Position numbers and translations under genes: made by a program
Source: Verrucomicrobiota bacterium
GTDB taxonomy: Bacteria > Verrucomicrobiota > Verrucomicrobiia > Verrucomicrobiales > Akkermansiaceae
Length of the DNA stretch: 21,047 nt
NCBI GenBank assembly: GCA_026397695.1
Contig: JAPLUJ010000284.1
Span: 1 to 21,047, forward strand
Direction of reading: 5' to 3'
Part shown: positions 7,242 through 17,400 of the stretch, in pieces
Position numbering within the stretch: position 1 is the stretch's first letter
How the letters are laid out: every line of letters begins with the position of its first letter
Notes under the pieces: model-generated
The model's database searches: none
Told to the model about the DNA's origin: nothing
What the model saw: only the letters and a program-made list of their open reading frames with translations

Positions 7242-7519
7242 CGTGATTCAATCGGCCCATTCGCCTTACATTCCCGATGGCCTAACATCTATCAGGAAGC
7301 TGGCCGAATGGGCGTTGAATTCCGGGGCGTACATGCAGCGGATTTCGGCGCTGCCGGTTTGGTATTTGCCGGCGTGTGGATGCGGGAGAGTTGTAGTTCC
7401 GGGGTGTTCGCCGCTGGCACTCCTCGCTTCCGGGTTACCGGTTTGCACGCGTGGTTAAGGTGGAACGTCTGGAAGTCGTGAGCATGGCACGGCAGGATGT
7501 GTTCGGCTTGAAGATCCGC
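7242..7519. other. Remainder of the intergenic stretch, no gene seen
   Basis: After the repeats, 7242-7519 shows no frame with recognisable protein similarity. A short inverted pair, GCCCATTCG near 7257-7265 and CGAATGGGC near 7305-7313, could form a stem. The last bases lead to the DEAD-box helicase stop at 7520. No terminator with a T-run was found for that gene. Confidence 0.4.
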
Positions 7520-9223
7520 TCACATCGGCCCGCGGTCCACGTCGATACGGAACGGGCGGCCGCGCAGGCGGGCATTGCGCGTGCGCTCCATCACCTGATT
7601 GACGAGTTCGCCCGGCACATCGACCAGTGAATGCTTGGGAAACAAGGTGATGCGGCCGAGGCATCCGTCGGGCAGGCCGGCCTCGCGATAGAGCATGCCG
7701 ACGATTTCCTTGGCCATCACGCCGTGGGTCTTGCCGAGTGATAGAAACATCCGGGTCATGCCGGGCTCGTGCGGGATGGGGCCGCGTTCGAAGCGCGGCT
7801 GCGGGCGCGCTCCGCGGTCATCTCCGCGATCCTCCCTGCGGTTGTCGCGCGGCGGGCGGACGTCGCGTGTTTTCTCGCGCCGCGCGGGGCGTTCCGGTTC
7901 GCGGTCCTCTTCGATCATGGAGCCTTCGCGTCCGCTGGCCTCGCGCAGCATGGTGACCAGCGCGCCCGCGATATCAGTGGGGGTGTGGCCTTGTTCTAAC
8001 AGGCGGTCGATGTTGTCCTGATAGGCATCGAATTTGCCGGCTTCGAGGCGTTCCTTGAGTCCGTCGAAGATCAGGTCGGCGCGGCGGCCTTCGACTTGTT
8101 CGACGGACGGGATGCGTTCGCGGCGGATCACCGAGCGGGTGTAGCGTTCGATCGACTGGAGCCGATAGATGTCGCGCCCGAAGACGAAGGTCACGGCGCG
8201 GCCCGAGCGTCCGGCACGGCCAGTGCGCCCGATGCGGTGGAGGTAGTCTTCCGGGTCGGTGGGCAGGTCGTAGTTGAAGACCACGTCGATTTCATCGATA
8301 TCGAGACCGCGGGCGGCGACATCGGTGGCAACTAACAGTTCGACGGAGCCCTCGCGGAAGCGTTTGAGCACCCGCTCGCGCATTTGTTGGGTCATGTCGC
8401 CGTGGAGGCGGTCGGCGGCGTAGCCGCGGTTGACGAGATCCTCGGTGCATTCATCGACTGAGCGTTTGGTGTTGCAGAAAATCAGGCCGAGGCGCGGTGG
8501 ATTCATATCAAGGATGCGCGAGAGCACCTCGACTTTCGAGCGCTGGCGCACTTCGAAATACGATTGTTCGACCGTGGAAACGGTGCGCGCTTTCTGTTGG
8601 ATATCGACGATCTGCGGGTCCTTGCCGAAGCTGCGGATCAGGCGCGAAACCCCCGGGTTCATGGTGGCGGAAAAAAACAACGTCTGGCGGTCCTTGGGCA
8701 GGGCGGCTAACAACTCGTCCATTTCCTCCTTGAAGCCCATGTCGAGCATGCGATCCGCCTCGTCGAGAATGGCCAACCGGATGTGCGAGGCGTCGAAACT
8801 CCCGCGCCGCAGGTGATCTAACAAGCGGCCGGGCGTGCCGACGATCACATGCACGCCATCACGCAGGGCGCGGAGTTGGCGGTCCATCGGCGCGCCGCCG
8901 TAAACCGGGGTGGCATGGAGGCCGCGCATCTTGGCTCCGAGGCGGTGGACTTCCTCGCACACCTGCACCGCAAGTTCGCGGGTCGGGCAGAGGATGAGGA
9001 CTTGCGGCCACATCGCTTTGAGATCGAGCAGGGCCAGTGCGGGCAGGGCGAAGGCGGCGGTTTTGCCGGATCCCGTGGCGGACAGGCCGACCAGATCCTT
9101 GCCCTGCAAGGCGGGCGGGATGCTCAGCGCCTGGATGGGCGATGGCCGCTCGTAACCGAGGGTTTCAATGGCGGCAAGCAGCGGCGCGGGCAGGCCAAGA
9201 TCGGCAAAGGGTGGGGTGTCCAT
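7520..9223 (-). CDS. DEAD-box ATP-dependent RNA helicase with DbpA-type RNA-binding tail
   Basis: This is a cytosolic RNA helicase for ribosome assembly or mRNA unwinding. The ATG at 9223 gives 567 residues. In order: F-x-x-LGL then the Q motif (RPSPIQ), Walker A ATGSGKTA at about 50, [16 protein letters not shown], the DEAD box [12 protein letters not shown] at about 160, SATMN, then domain 2 with [25 protein letters not shown] and [14 protein letters not shown] low-complexity Arg/Asp/Glu linker (about 440-480) follows, then a C-terminal RNA-recognition-like domain (FLSLGKTHG... to [12 protein letters not shown]) of the DbpA/DeaD type. The length and two-domain-plus-tail order fit DeaD/CsdA/DbpA relatives, and a narrower name is not safe. 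Its upstream spacer is long (367 bp), as is common for cold-shock-controlled helicases, though no such element was identified. Confidence 0.93.
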   Translation of the reverse strand: MDTPPFADLGLPAPLLAAIETLGYERPSPIQALSIPPALQGKDLVGLSATGSGKTAAFALPALALLDLKAMWPQVLILCPTRELAVQVCEEVHRLGAKMRGLHATPVYGGAPMDRQLRALRDGVHVIVGTPGRLLDHLRRGSFDASHIRLAILDEADRMLDMGFKEEMDELLAALPKDRQTLFFSATMNPGVSRLIRSFGKDPQIVDIQQKARTVSTVEQSYFEVRQRSKVEVLSRILDMNPPRLGLIFCNTKRSVDECTEDLVNRGYAADRLHGDMTQQMRERVLKRFREGSVELLVATDVAARGLDIDEIDVVFNYDLPTDPEDYLHRIGRTGRAGRSGRAVTFVFGRDIYRLQSIERYTRSVIRRERIPSVEQVEGRRADLIFDGLKERLEAGKFDAYQDNIDRLLEQGHTPTDIAGALVTMLREASGREGSMIEEDREPERPARREKTRDVRPPRDNRREDRGDDRGARPQPRFERGPIPHEPGMTRMFLSLGKTHGVMAKEIVGMLYREAGLPDGCLGRITLFPKHSLVDVPGELVNQVMERTRNARLRGRPFRIDVDRGPM

Positions 9224-9590
9224 GGGCAATGAGAAAAAGTCGGAACCCGGAGCGACAGGTGGTTTTCCGTGCCCGGGAGGAACATGCTACGCTGGCATGC
9301 CAGTGGAAAACAAGCACGGATGTCCGTCTGTTGGATTGCCGCCGCCGCCAAGAGTGGCTGTGGCTTCCAGCCGCAGACCGTGCCCGCAGCGTCGCGCGCC
9401 GGAAATTTCGCCAGTTGGAGACTCCAATGATAAGGAATCCCCCCTGTACCCGAAGACCCGCGTTTTTTTCTCGTCAGGACCTCCATGACGGGCTAGAAAC
9501 CCTCTCGTGAACGGACCTCGCGCAGAAGGATGCAGCAGAGTCGCTGTTAGGTCTGGACAGCGACGATTCGTGTAACACCCCCCCAAAGGT
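9224..9590. other. Divergent spacer with an 8-bp-stem hairpin
   Basis: This stretch lies between the helicase start (9223, minus) and the small gene at 9591 (plus). Overlapping frames on both strands show no protein similarity. Close to the plus-strand gene is a perfect hairpin: GTCGCTGT (9540-9547), loop TAGGTCTGG, ACAGCGAC (9557-9564). It has no T-run behind it, so it is not a terminator; it could be a 5' leader structure or an operator 26 bases ahead of the ATG. No clear sigma-70 promoter was identified. Confidence 0.4.
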
Positions 9591-9998
9591 ATGAAGAAGA
9601 AAAAGGTAATCACCCCAAAATCGGCAGTGCGTGAGTTGGCTGCTCTATTCCGGAAAAACGGATACGTCCGCCGCCGCAACCCGGTCCGTCAAGCAGACGA
9701 AGACTGCATGACTTACAAGAAAGGGGAAGAGATCAGACTCTCGGCCGACTCTGCCGCGAATCGGGTACACGTCCTCCGACTGATCAGGATCGCGGGATTC
9801 AAGCCGGGGCGCCCGTATATAAAGTACAAACCACGTGGCCGATATCGCGTGCCGATTTACGGCCGTGAACAGGTTGCACGCTTTCTGAGCACCATCGAGT
9901 CCATCCCCACCAAGAAACTTCCGGGCGTCGGCAAGGGCGTAATTCGTACGCGTTGCCGCCCGCCGAAGACGCCTCAGGGTAAGGCGGGTGTTGCATGA
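9591..9998 (+). CDS. Uncharacterised small basic protein
   Basis: This 135-residue, strongly basic protein starts MKKKKVITPKSAVREL. It lacks a signal peptide, membrane segment and cysteine motif. The middle, EEIRLSADSAANRVHVLRLIR, looks like a strand then a helix. It is followed by AGFKPGRPYIKYKPRGRYR and VPIYGREQVARFLSTIE, a pattern I have met in uncharacterised bacterial proteins but cannot name. The arrangement could bind nucleic acid, which is inference from charge. The ATG follows AAAGGT with almost no spacing, so the ribosome site is unusual; an internal ATG at codon 40 would cut the protein to 96 residues. The gene stands alone between the helicase and the CDF transporter, 91 bp before the latter. 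It may be real but its function is unknown. Confidence 0.6.
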   Translation: MKKKKVITPKSAVRELAALFRKNGYVRRRNPVRQADEDCMTYKKGEEIRLSADSAANRVHVLRLIRIAGFKPGRPYIKYKPRGRYRVPIYGREQVARFLSTIESIPTKKLPGVGKGVIRTRCRPPKTPQGKAGVA

Positions 9999-10089
9999 CG
10001 CGTTGGTTCTAACATCCGCGGTTGTCGCGAGGGCTGGCTTTCCTGCGGGCCGCGCGTCGGCGCAACATCACACATTCCCTCGGCCGCCC

Positions 10090-10992
10090 ATGACGCAGAC
10101 ATCCCTCACCCGCTATGCCTGGATCTCGATTGCCGCAGCGGTCGTTACTATCGCCCTGAAGACCGCCGCCTATTATCTAACTGGATCGGTGGGGTTGTTG
10201 TCCGACGCTCTGGAATCGCTGGTCAATCTGGTGGGCGGTATCATGGCACTGGCGATGCTGACGATTGCGGCCCGGCCCGCCGATAAAGATCACGCCTACG
10301 GTCACAGCAAGGCCGAGTATTTTTCCAGCGGCGTGGAAGGGGCGTTGATTCTGGCGGCGGCGCTGAGCATTGTGCTCACGGCGATTCCGCGCTTGTTTCA
10401 TGCGCGGGAACTCGAGCAAGTGGGAGCGGGTCTGGCCGTTTCGGTGGTGGCGTCCGTGATCAATCTCGGCGTGGCCCTGCTGCTGCTGCGGGTGGGGAAA
10501 AAACACCACTCCATCACCCTGGAAGCCAATGCGCATCATCTGCTGACTGATGTGTGGACGTCCGTGGGCGTGCTCGCCGGCGTGGGCACGGTGGTCCTCA
10601 CCGGATGGTTGTGGATGGACCCGGTGGTGGCCCTGCTGGTGGCGGCCAACATTGTCTGGACCGGTTCGCACATTGTCTGGCGTTCGGTCTCCGGCTTGAT
10701 GGATCTTGCACTATCAGAGGAGGATCTTGCCACCATCAACCAGGTGCTGGTTACCTATCAAAACGAGGAGGTGCAATTCCATGCCTTGCGTTCCCGTCAG
10801 GCGGGAGCCAGGAAGTTTGTGTCCGTGCATGTCCTGGTGCCGGGCACGTGGACGGTGCATAACGGCCATGAACTGCTGGAGCGCATTGAGGAGAGCCTCC
10901 GCACGGCATTGCCTAACATTACGGTTTTCACCCACCTCGAGTCGCTGGACGACCCGGCGTCATGGGACGATCAGGCGTTGGACCGGGGCTGA
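10090..10992 (+). CDS. Cation diffusion facilitator (CDF) family divalent metal exporter
   Basis: This is an inner-membrane proton-coupled metal exporter (Zn, Fe, Co, Cd or Mn type). The 300-residue protein has six hydrophobic helices. TM1 is ISIAAAVVTIALKTAAYYL. TM2 carries LLSDALESLVN, then a loop with HAYGHSKAEYFSS. TM5 carries the metal-site pattern ANAHHLLTDVWTSVG (His and Asp four residues apart). TM6 carries WMDPVVALLVAANIV. The C-terminal cytoplasmic ferredoxin-like domain (about 215-300) includes FHALRSRQAGARKFVSVHVLVPG and THLES. TM2 has SDALES rather than the DxxxD of Zn-specific FieF, so the metal is not assigned. An upstream in-frame TTG-type start would add a non-hydrophobic stretch, so the ATG at 10090 is chosen. 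The stop is 3 bp from the convergent bactofilin stop. Confidence 0.92.
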   Translation: MTQTSLTRYAWISIAAAVVTIALKTAAYYLTGSVGLLSDALESLVNLVGGIMALAMLTIAARPADKDHAYGHSKAEYFSSGVEGALILAAALSIVLTAIPRLFHARELEQVGAGLAVSVVASVINLGVALLLLRVGKKHHSITLEANAHHLLTDVWTSVGVLAGVGTVVLTGWLWMDPVVALLVAANIVWTGSHIVWRSVSGLMDLALSEEDLATINQVLVTYQNEEVQFHALRSRQAGARKFVSVHVLVPGTWTVHNGHELLERIEESLRTALPNITVFTHLESLDDPASWDDQALDRG

Positions 10993-10995
10993 TGC

Positions 10996-11316
10996 TCAGC
11001 CGCCGATTTCGGTGCGGCCGGAAAGCTGGGCACCCTCTTCCATGGAAAACACCTTCGACTTGATATCGCCGTTGATTCTGGACTTGTCCTTCAATTCACA
11101 GCGTTCGGAAGTGATCTTGCCTTCGATTTTGCCATACACCTTGACCGAGCTGGCGGTCACGTCACCTTTGATGACAGCGTTTTCGCCGATGGTCACGCGG
11201 CCTTTGTCGGAGCTGATTTCACCTTCGACTTTGCCGTCGATGATCATATCGCTGGAGAAACGAATGGAACCGGTGATTTCGATTCCGCTGGAGAGCACGT
11301 TGGTCGGGTTGGCCAT
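10996..11316 (-). CDS. Bactofilin (polymer-forming cytoskeletal protein)
   Basis: Bactofilins self-assemble without nucleotide into filaments that position wall-modifying or signalling proteins at the membrane. The 106-residue protein begins MANPTNVLSSGIEITGSIRF (ATG 11316). It continues as a right-handed beta-helix made of short repeating strands rich in G and I/V: IDGKVEGEISSDKGRVTIG, AVIKGDVTASSVKVYG, IEGKITSERCELKDKSRI, GDIKSKVFSMEEGAQLSG. The tail after the beta-helix is very short. A longer frame start at 11361 adds residues unlike the family, so it is not used. It lies 86 bp downstream of the kinase on the same strand and is probably co-transcribed, which suggests a shared role in envelope organisation (inference). 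Confidence 0.93.
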   Translation of the reverse strand: MANPTNVLSSGIEITGSIRFSSDMIIDGKVEGEISSDKGRVTIGENAVIKGDVTASSVKVYGKIEGKITSERCELKDKSRINGDIKSKVFSMEEGAQLSGRTEIGG

Positions 11317-11402
11317 GACGGGGAAGAAAGGAGCAAAAGCACGGGCACTTGGCAATGACAAAATTCCGCAGGCAATCCGCCGCCGCTCCGTGATGCCGGA
11401 AA

Positions 11403-13221
11403 TCAGTGGGCTCCGGGAGCCGCGGGCTTGGCAGCGCCCAACAACTTGGCCTGTCGGGCCAGATCCAGGCGCAGGGCACGCACATTGAATTGTGCACGAC
11501 CGCGGGTTTTCAAGCTGTCCAGCACCGTGTCCAGTTGGCTTCTCGCGGATTCACAGCCGGCAGTGTCGGTGGGGAGTGCGGCGAAAAGCGGACCGGAGAG
11601 GATCTGATAGTCGGCAAGGTAGTCGCGGGCCAATCCCTGATAGATCGTGGCCCACTGGTCATTGGGTGGCAGTTTGACGGTGTCCGCCAGAGTGAACCAC
11701 GCGACGGCTTGGTCCGGCATGCCCTGTTCCCAGTTCTTGAGGCCGGCGAGCATGCAGACGATCACCCGGGATGCACCGGTGGCGGCGAAATCCGCTTTTG
11801 GCGGTGCGAGTGGCGGAAGTTGTCCCAAGGATTCGAGGGTTGCGATCCATTCGTCGCCGATTCCTTGGGAGGATTGTGGCAGGGAATGCAGATGGTTCAG
11901 GGTTGCGCGTGCCTGTTTGCGGGCATCCGACGTACGGCCGTCCAGAAAAGTCGCCAATACCGCTTCCACGCCCGCCCATGACCGGGTGGGTTCCTGCACC
12001 GCCGGATCCTTGTGGAGCATGATGAACTTGCGTGCGGCTTTTTCGAAATCCTTGGTTTCCACTGCCGCCCGGGCCTCGCGGTAGCTCTTCATGATCTCAA
12101 CGGACGAGTCCGGCATCACTGGGGGGGGGAGGATTTCCTCGGGTGGCGCAGTGGGCACGGTGATTTCGGGTTGCGGGCGGTTCATCCGCGAAATGACGAT
12201 CCCCGAGATGAGAGCCACTGCCAGCACCCCGGCTCCCACGATGATAAGTTCCTGGCGTTTTTTCGCCGTCCGCTGTTGGATGGAGGATTCGGCAATTTCG
12301 GCGCGTCCGAATTTCAAGTGGCGCAGCACGGCACTGAGGCTCGCGATCAATTCATCATACGACCTGAAACGATCATTGGGATTGTAGGCCATGGCCCGTT
12401 CGACGATCCGGCAGGTTTGCGCGGAGATCGAAGGGTCGGCAACATGCAGCGGCACCACCCGCTTCTTGGCCTCGCGCAGAATATTGGTGGCCATCGATTC
12501 CTCTCCGCACGAGGGTTGGCCGCTCAGCGCGTGGTACAGGGTGGCACCAAAGGCATAAATGTCCGAGCGGAAATCCTCGGTATATCCTTCCACCGTTTCT
12601 GGGGGCACATAGTAAGGGGTGGCCCAGATCTCGGTGGCTTGGGCCTTGCCACCTTGAGTGACGAGGGCCAGCCCGAAATCGACGAGTTTGGCGTGGCCCA
12701 TGGCATCGAACGTCGCGGTGGATCAGTCCGGCAGCATGGGCGGCTTTGAGACCTTGGGCCGCCTCAATGGCCAGCGGCAACATTTCCGCCTCCGGGATTT
12801 TGCCCTGATCGCGGATTTTCTGTTCGAAGTGGCCGCCGGGCACGAATTCCATGGCAATATAGAAGTACCCGAAAGCCCGCCCGGTCCTCAGCACCCGCAC
12901 GACATTCGGGTGGCTGAAGGATGCCGTGATGCGTGCTTCCTCCTCGAACGCCGCGATTCTTGCCTCGTTGGCGGAAAACGCCTCGCTGAGAATTTTCACC
13001 GCCACTTCACGGTCCAGTGTATGGTCGCGGGCGGCGAAGACCATGCTCATGCCGCCCACCGCATGGCGGCGGACCAGCGTGTATGGGCCGAATTCGCACT
13101 TGACCCGTGTGAGCTCGCCGCAGATCGGGCACTCCACGTTGGCAAACGGTGCCAGCGCCGAGACATCCATCGGATTCCCACATGCTTGGCAGGAGGCGAT
13201 GGATTCAGGATGATCTGGCAT
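11403..13221 (-). pseudogene. Transmembrane Ser/Thr protein kinase with N-terminal zinc ribbon, broken in the catalytic loop
   Basis: The N-terminal frame (from ATG 13221) has a zinc ribbon (CQACGNP... VECPICGEL, four Cys), then a Hanks-type kinase domain: YTLVRRHAVGGMSMVF (Gly loop), VAVKIL (ATP Lys), FEEEARI (C-helix Glu), and LIHRDV ending at about 12709. The frame then changes. The second frame carries DAMGHAKLVDFGLA (Mg-binding DFG), ATPYYVPPE, the SDIYAFGATLYHALSG segment, a transmembrane helix (LIIVGAGVLAVALISGIVIS) near residue 330, and a roughly 250-residue exported Ala-rich helical domain. Canonical spacing HRDVKPxNILxD-to-DFG requires 20 more bases at 12709/12710; the missing codons include the catalytic Lys and Asn of HRDxKxxN. 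So as written no active kinase is made. Both halves are otherwise well conserved. Bactofilin follows downstream. Confidence 0.88.
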
Positions 13222-13316
13222 GCGTGCAAACTACCGATACGCCGGACCAATGTGCATACTTGATACTCTCCAAACTTGAAACTTGCGACATCTGTTTGCG
13301 CGGAGAGACTCAGCGG

Positions 13317-14154
13317 GTGGAACTGCGTGTGGATGCCCCAGCCGAGCGCCTTGGACCGGCCCGCAAAACCCCGCGATGCCGTGAAAACCGGCGATCGGAT
13401 TGCCATTGCCGTGCCCGAGGACGTGCCGCTGGATGCCGCGCCGCAGGATATCCCGCTCGACATTTTGTTCGAGGATGATGACCTCGTCGTGCTCAACAAA
13501 GCACCGGGCATGGTCGTCCATCCCGCGCCGGGAAATCCCGATGGCACCTTGGTCAACGCCCTGCTCCACCATTGCATGGGCCATCTCTCCGGCATCGGCG
13601 GGGTCGAGCGACCCGGCATCGTCCACCGCCTCGACAAGGATACCTCCGGTTGTTTGGTCATCGCCAAATCCAATGCGGCACACCAATCACTTGTCAGGCA
13701 GTTTTCCGGACGCAGCACCATGGAAAAACTTTATCTCGCCGTGACCCAGGGTATTCCGAAACCGTCACATGACACGATTTTCACCCATCTCGGCCGGCAC
13801 CCGGTGAACCGCCAGAAAATGGCCGTCGTCAATCCGCCCGGCGGCAAGACCGCCATCACCGACTATCACATTCTCGCCACCGATGCGTCCACTCACACCG
13901 CCTTGGTGCTGTGCCATCTGCACACCGGCCGCACCCACCAGATCCGGGTTCACATGCACCATAAGGGAACCCCGCTGGTCGGCGATCCTATCTACGGCAA
14001 ACCTAGTAAGACCGCGGAACTCACCGGCCGCCTGATGCTCCACGCCTGGCGCTTGGCCTTCGATCACCCGATCACCGGCCGACACCTCCAATTCGAAGCG
14101 CCCATTCCGTTGGAATTCAGGTTCTGGACATCCTCAGCCACGCTGCCCGGATAA
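13317..14154 (+). pseudogene. RluD-type rRNA pseudouridine synthase, S4 domain lost in a frameshifting deletion
   Basis: The catalytic domain (plus frame from about 13354) is complete: DIPLDILFEDDDLVVLNKAP, MVVHPAPGNPDGTLVNALL, the active-site HRLDKDTSG with catalytic Asp, HTALVLCHLHTGRTHQIRVH, PLVGDPIYG and a LMLHAWRLAF tail. This family isomerises uridines in 23S rRNA. In front, in a different frame, a GTG at 13317 with GGAGA ten bases upstream begins VELRVDAPAERL, the usual start of the N-terminal S4 RNA-binding domain. It joins DRPAKPRDAVKTGDRI, the usual end of S4, at about 13350-13356. Compared with E. coli RluD, roughly 28 residues (about 85 bases) of S4 are gone and the frame is shifted. 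A product from the ATG at 13333 would have only the catalytic domain and could keep some activity. It diverges from the kinase gene (95-bp spacer). Confidence 0.85.
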
Positions 14155-14405
14155 TATCCAACGGATGACCCCGAGCACCTTGTCGCCCATGCCTATGCGG
14201 CCCGTCTGACCCGGATCAAACGCTTCGAACCCATGCCAGCCGCAATGCCACCCGACGGCACTTGATCCCATTCCTGAAATGCCATCGCGCGCCAAAACAG
14301 GCATCCGCGAGTCTTGCAAAGTTTGGAAAGACACAACAAACTCATGCCTGCATTGCGGCGGGTTCTGCCAATCTGCCGACCTTTAGACATCAATTTTTTC
14401 ATTCC

Positions 14406-17400
14406 ATGAAACGCACATCCAAGCGGTTTTTCTTCTTCGTCGTCACTGCCATCGGCCTCGCCATCACCCAGACCGGCCACGCCTTCATTGGCATATGGAG
14501 CTATGCTCCCTCTGGTGGCCTGTGGAGTTTGTCAGGTAACTGGTTCTTTAATCAAGTGGCGGATGGTTCCGGCTATACCGCTTACTTCGACAACCTCAAC
14601 ATAACCGCGGACAACACGGTGCATCTGAATGGCGACCGCACCCTGAGCAACCTCGTTTTCGGCGACTCGGACCCCTCCTCCGAGGCCGGTTGGATTCTCG
14701 ATAACAACAGCAATTCCACCAACGTCCTCACCCTCGCGAGCACCCTTCCCGCCATTCCCACGATCACGGTCAACACCCTGGGCACGGGGAAATTCGCCAC
14801 CATTTCCGCCATCATCGCTGGCTCGGCAGGTCTCAACAAGGCGGGTGCCGGCATCCTGGCCCTCACCGCCTCCAATACCTACAGCGGCTTGACAACCGTC
14901 AGCGCGGGCATTGTGAAGGTTGCCAAAAGCAGTTCCTTTGGCGTGACCGGTACTGACAATGGCACCATCGTGGCCGCTGGAGCAGAAGTCCAATTCGACA
15001 CCGGCAGCAGCACCGGCGAGGCGTTCACGATCAACGGCGGCCACGCGAATGGTCCCTTCTCGTTCAACGTCGCCACCGTCACCTTGAGTGGAGCCATCAC
15101 GCTGGGGAGCGATTCGACAATCACCGGGAAGCAAAACATCATGTCGGGCACCATCGATCTTGGCCCCCGCACTCTAACGGTTGCCAAGGACGCCGGCCAG
15201 TCCGATAGTTGGAGCGCGCCCATCTCAGGGACCGGTGGCCTGATAGTGGAGCAAGAGGCGGGTGCCGCCAGCACGCTCACGCTGGCCGGTGCGAGCACCT
15301 ACACCGGCGCGACGACGATCAATCTCGGCATTCTCAAAGCCGGTGTCGCCTCGGTGGCGGATATTTCCGGGGCGTTCGGTATCAACTCTGCGGTCACCTT
15401 GGCAAACGCCGCGGGCGCTGCGATGGACATTGCCGGTTTCAACACGCAGATCGGCTCGCTCAGCGGCGGCGGTGCCAACGGTGGCGACGTGACTCTCGGA
15501 GGTGCCACCCTCACCGTGGGCGGGGCCTCCACCAGTCCCGCCGCCTACGCCGGGGTCATCAGCGGAACGGGCGGCAAACTCACCAAAACCGGCACCGGCA
15601 GGTTGACCCTAAGCGGCACTAACACCTACAGCGGTGGCACCACGATCAGCGGCGGCACGCTCGCGCTGAGTGGCACGGGCAGCATCACCAAAACGCCGGA
15701 AATCAGCATCGCCTCCGGTGCCATCCTGGATGTTTCCTCCGCCACTTTCACCCTTGCCTCCACCCAGACGATTTCCGGACTTGGCACTGTCAATGGCGAC
15801 CTGACCTGCCACGGTACGATCACGCCCGGCACCGCGGCCACCATCGGCACCCTCAAAGTGGATGCTAATCTCACCCTTGCCGGCGGCAAGCTCAACGTGA
15901 ACGTCGCGGGTGCCTCTAGCAGCGATTTATTGCAGATGAACCACGGTACGGTGAGCGTCCCTAGCGCGTCCACCATTCAACTGTCCGGAGTCACCGTGCC
16001 GGGAACATATATCTTGATCGCCGGTGCGTCCGGCACCATTCCGACCGGCAATCTAACGGTTTTAACCGGCAAGGCGGATTTCGTCGCCACACTTGACAAT
16101 TCCGTTGCCGGTCAACTGCGTCTCGTCGTGTCCTACAAAGTGGGTGACCATCTGGTCTGGAATGGCACTCCGGGAAATGCCGTTTGGGACATCGGCAATT
16201 CCACCAATTGGCTCAACTCGGGGTCCGCAAGCGTGGCCTTCGCGAATTTGGATGTGGTTGCATTCAACGGCATGGCGACGGGGAAAACCGTGCTGCTCGA
16301 TAGTCCCGTTAGTCCGACGGCGGTGAGCGTCTCGGGCGTGGACAATTACGCCATTGGCGGCAGCGGCAGCATTTCAGGCCATGCCACGTTGACCAAACAA
16401 GGTGCGGGCATCCTGACCCTTTCCACCGTCAATACATACACCGGTCTAACCACCATCGAAGGCGGCGCCGTCAAGCTGGGCGCCGCGAACGCTTCACTGG
16501 GTGATACGACCGGTGACACCACCGTCCTCACGGGTGCCACCTTGGACGTGGATGCGGCTGGCAGCGTCGCCGAACCCCTGGTCATCAGCGGCAACGGGCA
16601 TGACTCTAACGGTGCCCTCCAAAACGCCAATGCCACCGTCAACAATCAGCTCACCGGTCCTATCACCCTGGCCGGAAATGCCGCCATCGGCGTCACCACC
16701 AGCACCAGCGTCATGCAAATCGACGGCATCATCAGCGAAACCGGCGGGGCGCGCTCCCTCACCAAACTCGGCGCCGGCACATTGGTTCTCACCAATGCCA
16801 ACACCTACACTGGTAATACCAACGTCGCTGCGGGCGGACTCACCCTCGCGCAGGGTGCCCAGCTCAAGTTTGTCATCGGCACCAGCAGCGGCACTAACAA
16901 CCGCATTTCCGGTGCCGGCACTCTCACCCTCCACGGTAATTTCAACATCGACACCGCCGCTGCCGATGCCACCTCCCTCACGCACGGCACCTGGGTGCTG
17001 GAAAACGTGGCATCGCTCAGCGGGGCTTATGGCACCACCTTCACCGTCGTCAGTCCCTTCGCCGATGCCGGTAACGACACCTGGACCAAAACCGTCGGCG
17101 ACAAGGTTTGGACCTTTAATGAAATCACCGGCACCCTCACGCTTGTTAGTACCAACACATCCACCTATGCAACTTGGATCGATGGGTTCTTCCCCGGCGT
17201 ATCCGATTCCGCCATCATCGGTGCCACCGCCGACCCCGATCAGGACGGCCTCGACAATGCCGTGGAAATGGTCCTTGGCGGCAACCCCGCCACTGGCATG
17301 GATGCGCTCCTGGCACCCGCCGGAGTTCGCGTCACCACCGATCTGGGCTTTGGTGCCGGTCCCACGGATTACCTCAAGTTCACCTACCGCCGCAGTGACC

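Noticed and set aside
7206..7481. Open frames in the spacer after the repeats as a possible gene
   Set aside because: They begin inside the inverted repeat, and none of the frames shows a motif or plausible composition.
10017..10051. A possible diverged copy of the 7091 repeat (GGCTGGCTTTCCTGCGGG)
   Set aside because: Similarity covers only about 17 bases with mismatches and lacks the GTAGCGGCG part.
12112..12130. A run of nine G's in the kinase gene as a slippage site causing the frame change
   Set aside because: The frame is continuous across it (proline-rich segment after the membrane helix); the lesion is about 580 bases away in the catalytic loop.
14155..14405. Possible RNA gene or riboswitch in the spacer before the repeat protein
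   Set aside because: No tRNA-like TTCGA arm with matching acceptor, no known riboswitch core, and only a short A/T-rich run just before the ATG.
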